Assembly: GCA_014281115.1 (NCBI GenBank)
Contig: JACONQ010000005.1
Span: 3,410,001-3,474,000 of the forward strand
Reading direction: 5' to 3'
DNA: 64,000 nucleotides
Source: Laburnicola sp. R22_1
Lineage: Eukaryota; Ascomycota; Dothideomycetes; Pleosporales; Didymosphaeriaceae
Shown: positions 32,543 through 44,500 of the stretch, in pieces
How positions within the stretch are numbered: position 1 is the stretch's first letter
How the letters are laid out: the number at the start of each line of letters is the position of its first letter
Made by a program: the position numbers and the translations under genes
Notes under the pieces: model-generated
What the model saw: the letters and a program-made list of their open reading frames with translations, nothing else
Databases searched by the model: none
Told to the model about the DNA's origin: nothing

Positions 32543-35500
32543 TCAAAGTAGTACATGTGAAACTATATCCCGCGCTGCCGCGTGCCGTCCAGGCGGTGTA
32601 CAAAGAACAACATCCCAAACTGCGACATCCTCATCCATGCTGTCTTCCTCGTAGATGATACTTACCACAGACCGTTCTAGAGCAGAGACAGCATCCGGGG
32701 AGAAATGCCAAGACCTCAAGGAACGATCCAGCTCTCTCGACCCTCCAGACACTGGCAGAGCAAGGGCCTTGATCCAATCGCACACTTCCCGTCGAAACTG
32801 ATCCTGAGATAACTTCAAGCTCATTTCAGCATTACTAAACCGAAAAGAGAACCGATACTCTTCTTGATTGTCCCGCCAAGTTTTGATAGACGCCGGGCCG
32901 GGGCCTCTCAATCTGCGCACTGTGCTGTAGATCTCACCGCTATGAAGGGTCCAAACCAGCTTCGATACGATGGAAAACTGCGTCAAGTTACCCCCCTGGC
33001 TATCCATCATATAGAGGCAATATTTCCGGCGTGCTGAATCCTGAAGATGTCTCACGCTAGGGACGTTTGAGTAGACCAAGATCTTGTTAGGACGGCGCTG
33101 GAGTGGATCAAAGCAATCCCCAGGCTCGTTCCAATCGTCCCAGAGCGCTCGTCCTTCAAAGTCGATGCGCTTTGAAGCGCGAAGGTAAGGCTCTGAAGGC
33201 TCCCGATTCCCGATACGGTGGGACTCGAAAACCTGGTGGACTGCGCGCTCGATTAGGAGCCCCGGGTGGTTCCCATCCTGATCTTGCTCGAACATCACCC
33301 AGGATTCTTGGACCTCCTGCACAGTATTGTTCTCGTCCACTCGGATGATCATACGAGGTTCTTCGAAAGCCAGCCTGTACGTGCGTTGACACAGCGCGGA
33401 CATAAGGTCATGTTGAACGCTGTTCTGACGCAGCTTGTCAAGTGCTACCGTCAGCCTCTTCTTGCTACAGGACGGGGCTGCCTTTTCCATGACCTTTCTC
33501 TTGTATGCGGCGCGTGTAATTAGGAGCTCAAGTGCGTCCTCACTCACAGCTAGATAAGTGATCTCTCGCACCGGTTCCCAGACAGAATTAATATAAAATG
33601 ATACCAGGAATTGTGCGTAGATGCTAGATTTTCCGTTGAAGGGAAGTAGGCTGACGGGCGAGTGACCGGTCCAAAGCTCCTCGACGACATCGAGGACATC
33701 GTCTCCTTCCAACACGATGCACGTTCTCTCAAGCCGAGTGATGATCTGCCTTGCGAACCATCTGATCTGGGTTTCGCTTTTGAAAGTTTCAAGAAGCGTT
33801 TCGAGGTTGGCGCGCGTTATCAGTAGGCCTTTGAGACGCGACTCGATACGCCTAGCATCCTTTACCACACCGTGCGCGGTGGAAAAAACATCTAGAGGGT
33901 CAGGGATGGCGTCAGCCGAAGGTACACCTGGGGTGCGGTAATTTTCCTCCTCTTCGCCACTGTCTAGTCCTTCTAGCCAGTCCGGAACCTCTCTAATCAA
34001 TGACAAAACATCAGGGTCAACAGTGGCTGTATCGTCAACGGTTTCGTGAGCCAGCGACTTCAGTTGTCGTAGGATGTTTGGCCTAAAGGTTTCCCGAGCC
34101 CAATCTACAACGTGGTCGATGATCAGCAGTAGTTGGAGAGCCTCGTCTTGGCCGGTCGTACTACCACCCCAAAGGTAGTTGATGAACTAGAGATTTTAGT
34201 TATGTGAAGCCTAGAGAGCATAATAAGTTGCGCTTACATATTTCGGTCGTCCGTCCTTCAGTTCGACGTGCGCCGCGTAGACACGCCAATCTTCTCCACG
34301 ATTTGCAAAGAACCATACCAAAGGACCGCCTGGGATCCCAAAGATGTTACCCGGCGTGTTGAGAAGATCCCATTGAAGTTGTAGAGCGTGTTGGATGGGA
34401 AAGCAAGTTTGAAGCTCCATTTGCTCAAAATTATCGGCGCATCTTTCGCGTTTGGCCTCTAAGACGAGAAACGGAAAAAGCAAAGGCTCGCCGCCGTCAT
34501 CGCGGTATAGAGAAGTCTTTATTACATCCTGTATCAGTCTTTCTTGTGGTAGATCATCATGTGCATACATAGACTGCAGATGCGTCTCGAAGTTCGTGGT
34601 CAGCCGTAGGCCATGGACTCTGTCAGGCCTCTTTTTGGGGTCGTAACTTGACGTGTCTGGTGCATGGCAAGGTTGATCTAATCGAGAGGAGAACAAATTA
34701 CTGAGACCCGACTCCACTGATGGACTATTTCTTAGGTCAGTGGATCGCTGACACGGAAGCGAGCATGGCTTACCGTGTTTCATCACCTGACGATCGGCCC
34801 CACCGGACGATCGATTTTCCGCCTCAACAGCCCAACTTCGGCACCTTTTGCAACGCTCTATACAACGAATATGGCTGAATTAAGTGCTGCTCTTGACTAT
34901 TTGAGCTCGCTGAGCATCTCTGAGAAGCCTAATTACACCAAAGTCGCTTAAAAATATGGCTGCGATCGCAATACGTTGTCGCGCCGGCATCGTAGGGTGC
35001 AGGGCACGCGCGACGCGCTGGCCGACAGCCAGCGCCTCCTCAACTCCCAACAGGAAACTGAGCTTCTACAATATATTGATGGCCTTTGCGAACGAGGATT
35101 ACCCCTACAAAGGAGATGATACGAAATTTCGCATTAGAAATAGCTGGGAAGCCTGCTGGCAAAAACTGGGTTGACCGATTTATACGACGCCACAAAGTTG
35201 ACCGACTTTCGCACTGGACCTCTGGTATAGACGCCACAAAGTCGACCTACTTTCGCACTGGACCTCTGGTATAGACGCCTCACGTACAATATGGATGAGA
35301 AGGGTTTCCTGATTGGGGTGCTGTCAAAAATGAAGCGTGTCTTCTCCCGACAGCGCTATGAGAGCGGCGGCATTAAACAAATGCTCCAGGACGGCAATCG
35401 CGAGTGGATTACGACGCTGGCATGTATTTGCGCTGATGGAAGCTCTCTTACGCCTTGCTTGATTTATTGAGCGCAGTTAAACAATATACAAGACACCTGG

Positions 35501-38500
35501 TTACAAGATTTTAACGACTCCTCACACAAAGCTCTCTTTGCAGTATCACTAAGTGGATGGACGAACAATGATTTAGGCCTAGTATGGGTCAAACAGGTGT
35601 TTGACAGGAGACTAAGGCAAAGGCGCGCCGCGATTATCGTCTACTACTCCTTGACGGCCATGGATCGCATGTTACAATGGAGTTTATTAACTACTGCGAT
35701 CAAAATAAGATCCTCCTGGCCATCTATCCACCTTATTCAACCCATACGCTCCAGCCGCTCGACGTCGCGCTATTCAAGCCTCTCAGCACTGCCTACTCTG
35801 CTGAACTTACTGAGTATTTGGATAAGTGCTAGGGCCTCTTAAGAGTCACAAAGCGCGACTTCTTTGCTATGTTTAAGAGGGCCTGGCAGTGCTCCTTTTA
35901 AGAAAATACGATCTGCAGCGCCTTTAAGGCCACTGGCCTAGTGCCTTTCAACCCCCAAGTAATCCTTCAGCGCTTTAATAATATGGACCCAGAGCGGCCA
36001 TCCTCAAGCGATAGCAGCTCTTCTGTACTTAGCGCTTCAGATTGGCGTAAAATTGAGAGACTCTTGCGCCAGGTTGTCGCTGATACTTACGCTGAGGGGT
36101 CCCGGCAGCTCTCCGCACTATGCACTCAATTTCAGTGCGCAACGCCCTCCTGAACCATGAAAATAAGCGTTTACGAGAAGCGCTAGCCTAGAAGAAGCGC
36201 CCTACGCAAGGAAAGCCTCTACTGCTTGAACCACCTACAAATTACGCTAGTGGCGCCATGTTTTGGTCCCCTACAAAGGTCAAGGAAGCTCGCCAACGCC
36301 AGGCACAAAAAGATCAGGAGGCAAAGGGTAAGGAGCAAGAGAAGGAGCAGAGGAAGGCTATCCAGGAGGAGCGGAGGCGTACAAAGGCTATACAAAAGGA
36401 GGAGCGCGCCCAGGGCCTGGCGTCAACCCAGGCGCTTCGGGCACCAAAAGCAAGGCCCCAAAGGCATCCAAGAAGCTCCTCTCCTACTCCAAAACACCTC
36501 CAAGGTGACGCGTAAGGGCAAGGAGAAGGCTATTACACCTCCTTTAATTGATGAGGAGGATGTAGAGTACAACTTTTCATCTGTTGTAGATGTGGCGCCT
36601 ACGCCAGCGCGTACACGCCGGGGTCGCTCTTTACGGCTCCCTGAGCGTTATCGCACCTAATAAAGTATCGCGATTGTCTCCTATGCCCCTCAAAAGCTCT
36701 CCACCAAAAAATCTAGCCTGTATACAATTTGTATTGCGTTGTACAGCTTCAAAAGTTGTACGCACGGGCCCTGCCAAATCGATCGTCAGGTGGGGCCGAT
36801 CGTCGGGTGATGAAACATGGTACTATTCGGTATTGCGCTCCAAAGGTTTGCATGTACATGCTGCCCTGTTTTTCTGGCGATCCCTCAGTGAAGTGGTCCG
36901 ACTATTGCTAGAGTCAGGGTCGACCTCGATCATCGATCTCCATAATCTTTTGCGACACCGTTTGCTAGGCTTGTCAGCATGACCTTTGTACTACCATGGG
37001 TGCGGGGTCAATGCGCGCCGAGCCTCAATGCGCGCTCAACACCAAACCAGCTCAGCTAAACTTGAAGCTGCAGAGCTCCCTACAATTGCTATTATTATAA
37101 GAATTTCTGGTGATGAGGTCTATGAATCTTAATAATTAATTATAGCTATAAAAATCTACTCGGAGTTCTAATATTCCGGCCCCGGCGCGACTGAGGCTGT
37201 AGAGGCTGTGATGCAGCACCTGAGGCCTCAGCAGCATCTATAGCCTTATTTGTAAGCAGCCTAGAGCTATGTCACATGACGACATTAGTCTCATGAGTCA
37301 GCTCGCCTACTATATACGAGCCTCTGATCACTCCATGTACGATACACAGGCATATACACATCTGAACACAGATACTTCTACGATATACACTTTCTACACA
37401 TACTACCCAACTGCTTACAGTTATGAGCCCGGCCTAATCCGCACTCATATACATACATTGACTCCCTACCTACCTATCCGTTAATCGAGCCTACTCTATC
37501 TTGCCATGTCAAAGGCCAGCTCTTCGATCATCCTTCACGGTCCACACAACTGGGAACTATGGATCTATACTGTCAAAAGGCTCGCAGAGGCTGGAGACGT
37601 ATGGGGATATATTAATCCAGATCTGTCACCCCCATCGACGCTCAGCAAGCCTCAGCAACCTGCCCAGCTTCAAACTGTCAATGAAGACGGATCGCCAGCG
37701 ACAGAACCTACTACTGAAGCTCGAGCGCAGTACAATCAGGAAATAAGTCTCTACTATAGGGAGCTTAAGGAATACAGACGAACTAAAGATAAGATTGGCC
37801 AAATTGAAGCGCACGTAGCTAACACTATTACTCAGGACCTAGTCTATCAAATCAAGGACCAAAAGTCCCTCCACGATCAGCTCAAGATGCTACAGGAGCT
37901 CTACAGCCCTACAACAGCTGATCGAGAATATCAGGTCCAGAAAGCCTACAATACTGCCAAAGTACTGCATGCTTGTAGAGAGAATCTAGAGGAGTGGTGT
38001 AGCACCTTTCTTGCTGCCTACAACAGGGCCAAACAACTCAAGCTACCAGAGACGCATGGCTACCGACCTCACAAGGACCTCATTCGAGCTATCAGGCAGA
38101 TCGACCCTGGCTACGCTGCTACTATCGCCATCACAGTATTCAACGCGGAAACTATCTCAACTGCCTCAGATAGCGACTCTATCCAGCCAACACTACCTGA
38201 ACTACTAGCAGGATACCTGCGCTACTATCGTACGACCGCAACAAAATCAACTATCCAAGGCGAAGCATTTGCAGCTACATTGAATCAAGAGGAGTCTCCA
38301 TATAGACAAAACAACAGAAAGAGACCTCATCAGGACAAGCCATCAAAGCCATCAAAGCCATGTCTCTGTGGGGATCTACACTATTGGGGACAGTGTCCGT
38401 ACATCGACACCTCACAGCGCAGAGGAGGATTCGTCGAAAACCCTGAAAAAGCCAAGAAGATAGTTGAATACGAAGCCAAGGATACGAAAGGCATACTAAA

Positions 38501-41500
38501 CAAGATTCGGGAAAAGAATCAGCGCTATAAGAAGCGTAGGGTTCAAGGGAGCCACGGGTCAGAACCTGATTCGATAGAAATCGACGCAGGCGATGCACCT
38601 GCAGCCGACCTTCCCCATGAAGCCTACGCTGTCTACTCATCGGCATTCAATAACGGGCCAACGCTACAACACTTCCCGCTCCTCCACTTATGGACGCTAG
38701 ATCCAGCCACTGATATCCACATCTGCAACAATCCTACCGAGTTCCAATGGAAGGCTCCTGCATCGCCAGACGATGTTGTCCTCGCAGGAGGCACAGAGAT
38801 GGCTATTCAGGCATGGGGAGAAGTTGAGATACTCCTATCGACGCCTCAAGGACAGAGAAAGACAAAGCTCAAGCGCGTCGCCTTAATACCAAGCTTCTTT
38901 ACAAGCCTAGTCTCTCTAGCCCGACTATTATCGTCAAACGTCCATTTCGACTCAGGAAGAAACACTCTATATCGGTCCAACTTATCAGGGTCACGAGTTG
39001 AAGACATTGCTAGCCTCACTAGGCTAGGTGGTCACTGGCTAGTAGTCCATCGAACTGATCCTCCATCTACCCAATCTACTCAGCTTCAAACATTCGCTAC
39101 CCATCAACGTCGGCCACAGTACTCAGCCCTACCGCCTAAATCAAGATCGCTAAGCAAGGCCCAGCTCCATGTCCTTATGGGACATCCAAGTAATAATGCG
39201 ATTGACCAACTGTCAAGTCACGTGACAGGCATACAGCCAGCTACTGGAACTGCTCCTCAAACAGTTGACTGCGAAGAATGCCTACAAAGCAAAGCACATC
39301 AGATTATCTCGCGTCGAATAGGCCATGAGATAGGGGCAACCCGAGCCTTTGAAACTATCGCTATCGACCTAATTGAGCTTGACACAAGAGCCTACAACGG
39401 TGATCGATATATCTTCCACGGGTTTGACCTATTCTCGAAGTTCCATTTCGTCTACACGATACCTAGACGAGACAAGCCTACGCTACTATCTATTATTAGA
39501 CGACTAGATCGAACGATCAAACGAGAATTCAACACAACTGTCACCTTTCTCATTGCTGACGATGAGCGAGGATATGGCCTGGCAGACGACTCTGCTAGAG
39601 ACTACTGTCAGAGAGAAGGCATCAAGCTACAGATCAGAGCTCCACACACTAAAGAGCAGAACGGCTCAGCAGAGCGCTCAGGCAGGAGTCTCATCGAGAG
39701 AAGTCGTTCAATAAGGATCACCTCAAACCTACCTCTAGCACTTGGCTCTGAGATCTACCCCACAGCAGCATACCTGCTCAATCGCACACCCACGCGATTA
39801 CTAGGCTGGAAAACACCATTCGAAATTGCCTACGGCAAGAAACCGTCAATTGCTCACCTACGCGTCTATGGCTGCCGAGCATACGCACTGCGCAAGCAGA
39901 TACCACGAACAGACAAGCTCAGTCCTCGAGCTTTAGTAGGATACCTAGTTGGCTACGACTCGTCAAACATCTACCGAATCTGGATGCCCAAGGCGAGAAG
40001 CCGAGCTTATGGAGGCAAAGTCATTCGTGTGAGAGACGTTACCTTCCGAGAAGACCTCTTCTATCAACCACACGATGAAGCAGATCCGCTCCTACAAGGC
40101 TCTGAGCTAGAGCAATTCGCCCACGAGTATCAACTACCTTCAATACGCAGCCAAGACAGCTCTACAGAAGATTCATCTGAAGACGAGCTCACATCAGATC
40201 TAGACCAGTCCAGCCAGACTGCTGCTATTACAGAGCAAAGCCAATTGACGCAAAGAGTAACAACAACCCAACACCAGACAAGAAGTCACTATCAGCAGCT
40301 TCCAACACCGAGTCGAACAGAGACTACTGAGGTTCACAGCAGCTCACGGGGCTCACCTCATAACAACTCACCATGCTCACTATCAGCTACACCAACTAGC
40401 TCACTGCCGCTATCCACATCTTCAAAGAAGCGCAAACGTGAAACATCAGATTCTGTCTCACGAACGGACTCGAACCAAGCAGAGAATCGAGAACTGATTG
40501 ATAGCAACCTTCGTCAGTCTCACATACTACCTGAAGGGTCAACAAGATCTAGAAAGCCATCTTAGAAGAGTAGCAGCTTCTTTATTAGCACATACTGGTC
40601 AGCATACGTAGCAGCCTCAGCTACAGCATTAAAAACACGATTTCACTACACCGAGCTACCTCCTGAGCCGCGTCTCTATAGAGATGTGATGAAAATGCCA
40701 TCTCCACATAGGGAAGGCTTCCTCTAGGCTATGAAACAAGAAATTAGCAACGTGAAGCAAAAAGGCACGTATGAGAGGATTACCTGGCAGGAGTTCAACC
40801 CGCAAGACCAAGAGGTCCTCCCATTAATGTGGGTCTTTAAGTACAAGCTTGATGATCAAAGCTACCTTACGAAATATAAGGCCCGTATCTGCGTACGAGG
40901 CGATCTACAGGCGACTACCGAGGATACCTACGCAGCCACTCTAGCGGTTCGAATATTCCGAGCTCTAGTTGCTATAGCTGCCTACTTTAACATGGAAATC
41001 CGTCAATATGATGCTGTCAACGCATTCACAAACGCTCAGCTCGTGACACTAGTCTATTGTCACTCACCAGAAGGATTCTCTGACCCTGACCATCTATGGA
41101 GACTACGTCGAGCTCTATACGGCCTAAAGACCTTACCACTACTCTGGTATCAAGAGCTCATTAAGACGCTCACTGAGCTAGGCCTACGCGAAGTCAAAGA
41201 CGTTCCTTGTCTATGGAAGAATAACAAGCTTCTAGTCTTCTTCTATGTGGATGACATTGTCGTACTCTGCCTACCAGCCTACAAGGCTGCACTACATGAA
41301 TTCGAGCAGAAGCTCCTGCGCCGATATGAGATTCGATCTCTAGGAGAGCTTCAAACGTTCTGTGGCATTCAAACGCATAGAGACTGTAAGAATGGCTCTA
41401 TCTGGCTATCACAAGCTTCATATATTGAGAAGCTGGCACAGAAGTATCCTTCACCAAAGCCATACACGAAGTTACCAGCTACCCCACTACCTCTAGAAGA

Positions 41501-44500
41501 GCTATTACCGTCCAAGGATCAGGCAAATGACTTCACTAAGCACAGATATGCCCAGCTTGTAGGCTCTATAGGCTACGCGGCTGGAGCTACCCAACCTGAT
41601 GTCTTGAAAGCTTATTCTAAACTAGCTGAGTTTCTCACGAATCCATCTTCACGTCATCTCGACGCAGCCTACCAGACAATCGCCTACCTGCTAGGCACCA
41701 AAGATCGAGCTCTCTACTACACAGCCTCTATCTTAAACGAATCAGTCTATATAGCCGACCAGACTCAGCCTGAGTTCTTTGGAGCAACAGATGCGTCGTA
41801 CGCTGATGATAAGATCACACGCAAGAGCTCACAAGGCTACATCTTCTTCCTATTTGGCGGACCTATAGACTGGAAAGCAACACTCCAACGCTGTATCACC
41901 AAGTCCACTACAGAAGCAGAGCTGGTCGCCGCATCGTCTGCAGGCACCGAACTGATCTGGTGGTGGAGAGTCTTTGAACAAATTGGCTTTGATCCAGATC
42001 ATGAACGCCTTCTATACTGTGACAATTAGCAGACTATCCGGCTTCTCACCTCTACTACGCCTCGTCTTAAGACTACTGTACGGCACGTCGATATCCATCA
42101 TCACTGGCTACGCCAAGAAGCTCAATCCAACAACATCAACCTCTCATACATCTAGACAAGCTGTCAACCAGCTGACGGCCTCACCAAGCTGCTACCTAGG
42201 CAGAAGCACGAAAACTGGGTTTCTCTTCTTCATTTTCAACCATTTCCTTCTAAATGAGCTTCCCTACAGTATAGTACTCTTCCTGGTTTCTCCCATGTGG
42301 TTTTTACAGGTTTAACGAGGCTATATATTTACTAAGCTCTATCCTGTACACAGCTCTACGCTGTACCCCTACACTTTACTCAGCTCTATTATGTACTCAG
42401 CTTTACGCTGTATTTTACCTTTATACATAGAGCAAACATGCTCGCATCATGTATCAAGCTCCACCTACAAGGCTCATCAACCTCAGCACAGAACGCGAAG
42501 CAATAAGGATCTCAATACTGGCTCTGGGAGACGTCCTACTATCAGGGACGCCTGTAGTATAGAGCGAGGTCCACCAACACTGCGACGGCGGACGGCTACC
42601 TACCTGGGACTGCACCAATACAGAGACTAGTTCTCAACCTAAATGCAGCTGCCATACAAAGGCAGAGGGGGACCTATAGCCAATATCAGCTTCAAATATG
42701 CGTTCGAACCTGAAGGGGGTGTGTAAGCAGCCTAGAGCTATGTCACATGACGACATTAGTCTCATGAGTCAGCTCGCCTACTATATACGAGCCTCTGATC
42801 ACTCCATGTACGATACACAGGCATATACACATCTGAACACAGATACTTCTACGATATACACTTTCTACACATACTACCCAACTGCTTACATTATTAATAA
42901 GCTTTTTTTCCCTTATGCCCTGCTTAGGTAGCCTTAATGCCTTTTTGCTACCTTTCTTAGCTATTTTTATACAATTCTTGTAGTGTTGCTGAGCCCTGCG
43001 AGCCTGCTGCTTCTGGGCTCGCTCAGCTGCCTGATCCGCCTTTGCCTTCGCTCGAGCTGCCTGAGCCTCAGCCCTCGCAACGCGCTTCTCTTGGAGTAGT
43101 CTAGCCTTCAGCTGCTAGCTAGCCCTCCGAGCCTTAGCTGCCTTAGTTTTTTAGAGTACTAGCTGCTCTGCCTCAGCCTCTTTTTGCTGTAGACGATCAC
43201 GTGCCTCCTGCACCTTCCTTAGGGACCAGAAAACAGCACCCCCTAAGTACTTAGTAGGCTGGTTATCCAGCAAAGGCTTGCCACGCTTCCTACGCCTCTT
43301 CTCATTGCCTAGTGCTGCTCTTAGTCCCTCATTTTCATGCTGTAGTAGCTGTTTTTGTACGGCAATTGAGTGCACTGTTCGGCTCAGCTTCTTTGCCTTA
43401 TTACTATTCCCTATATCTACTACAGCCTTTAGGAGCCGGTCGATTTTCCTCCAGTCAGACGCGCTGAGTACTGAGGTTGAGCTTTCTCTTGATTCCCGCT
43501 CGGGTAGGCTGGTCTTAGTGAATCTCTTAAGTATAACCTCTAGGTTAAGTGGTGATATGCCAGTAGCCTCAAAGGCCTTAATAATCAATGGCTTCCTAAA
43601 CAAGCTACCCTAAGCCCTCCAGAATAGGCTAAAGAAGTCTCTTTTTGCGATTGACGATAGTCCCTAGCACCTGTGTAGGAAGGCTGAGAGCTCAGCTGAG
43701 TAGGCAGTGGAGAGAGGCTTAAACATAACAACGTCGAGCGGCTGTAGCGTATGCGTCGAATAAGGCGGAAATATAGCTAGGAGTATCCTATTCCGGTCAC
43801 AGTAATTGATAAAATCCATAGTAAGGTGGGATCTATGGCCGTCAAGGATAAGTAGTTGGTAGGAGCGTCCAGCTTTCTCCTTAGTACAGCGATCGAACAC
43901 CTGCTTAAGCCACGCGAGGCCTATCTCGTTATTTGTCTAGCCAGAAGGCGATGAGGTGATAAAGGCTGAGTGTTCCTGAGGGTTGATTTCTTCAACCCAG
44001 CTTGATTGTAGGCTACCTGAGGCAGCCTGATAGATAAGGGCTGGATCTAGAGCCGATCCGTTGGCGCATATGTAGGCTAGGAGCGAAATCCACTCACGGC
44101 TACCATCCTGAATAGCCTGCCTCACCTCCTTGCTCTCGTACAGCTGCCTACTAAAGATCCGCTTTGAGCGAGTAGTAATGCCTAGTAGGATGCCTTTTTC
44201 GTCCATATTGTACGTGTGCTGAGGCTCGATATCGTATTGGCTAATTTTCTGCTGTAGTAGGTCGAAATATAGGCTGTACTTTGTCTCTGAGTTGGCTTTG
44301 TGGCGATTGCTGTCCATTCCAGCTGTCCATCTTGAAACTAGATCAATGCTGTGTCGCTTGACGAACTGATCAACCCAGTATATGCTAACGCTCGTTTTGG
44401 CTATATAGGCTGCAAAGTTCTGGATTATTTGCCGTGTAGGTGGTAGGCCTTGCTGAGTGAGTTTTTTGATATAGCGTATAAGCTCCTGCTCCTGTTGAGG

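Larger units (their letters stand above)
34771..36822 (+). mobile_element. pogo/Fot-type transposon (pogo-1) at an intron donor site
   Basis: The 2,048-bp element (34773-36820) is flanked by TA on both sides. Its termini are inverted repeats of at least 45 bp with few mismatches: outward ends CCGTGTTTCATCACC and CCATGTTTCATCACC, then CGACGATCGGCCCCACC or a near copy. Weaker similarity continues to about 90 bp. The transposase is on the plus strand and is broken. The insertion lies within the 5' splice site of the host gene, and the duplicated TA leaves a GT on both sides. Confidence 0.9.
37251..42890 (+). mobile_element. Ty1/copia LTR retrotransposon, complete, nested in pogo-2
   Basis: The 5,640-bp element has two 169-bp LTRs (37251-37419, 42722-42890) that look identical, start TG and end CA with short inverted ends (TGTAAGC ... 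GCTTACA). They are flanked by the 5-bp duplication TTATT. A primer-binding site follows the left LTR and a purine-rich tract (GAAGGGGG) precedes the right one. The single gag-pol frame runs plus-strand with the order gag, protease, integrase, reverse transcriptase, RNase H, which defines copia. Four in-frame TAG codons interrupt it. Confidence 0.96.

Noticed and set aside
36823..36825. TAG here as the natural end of a 163-residue gene
   Set aside because: Not fully excluded. The joined four-exon model was preferred because it explains the missing start of the downstream part and gives two equal 49-bp ancestral introns.
37506..42257. TAG read as an amino acid (codon reassignment)
   Set aside because: Host genes in the window use TAG as a normal stop (for example RPL17), and other stops in the transposons include TAA, so mutation is the simpler view.
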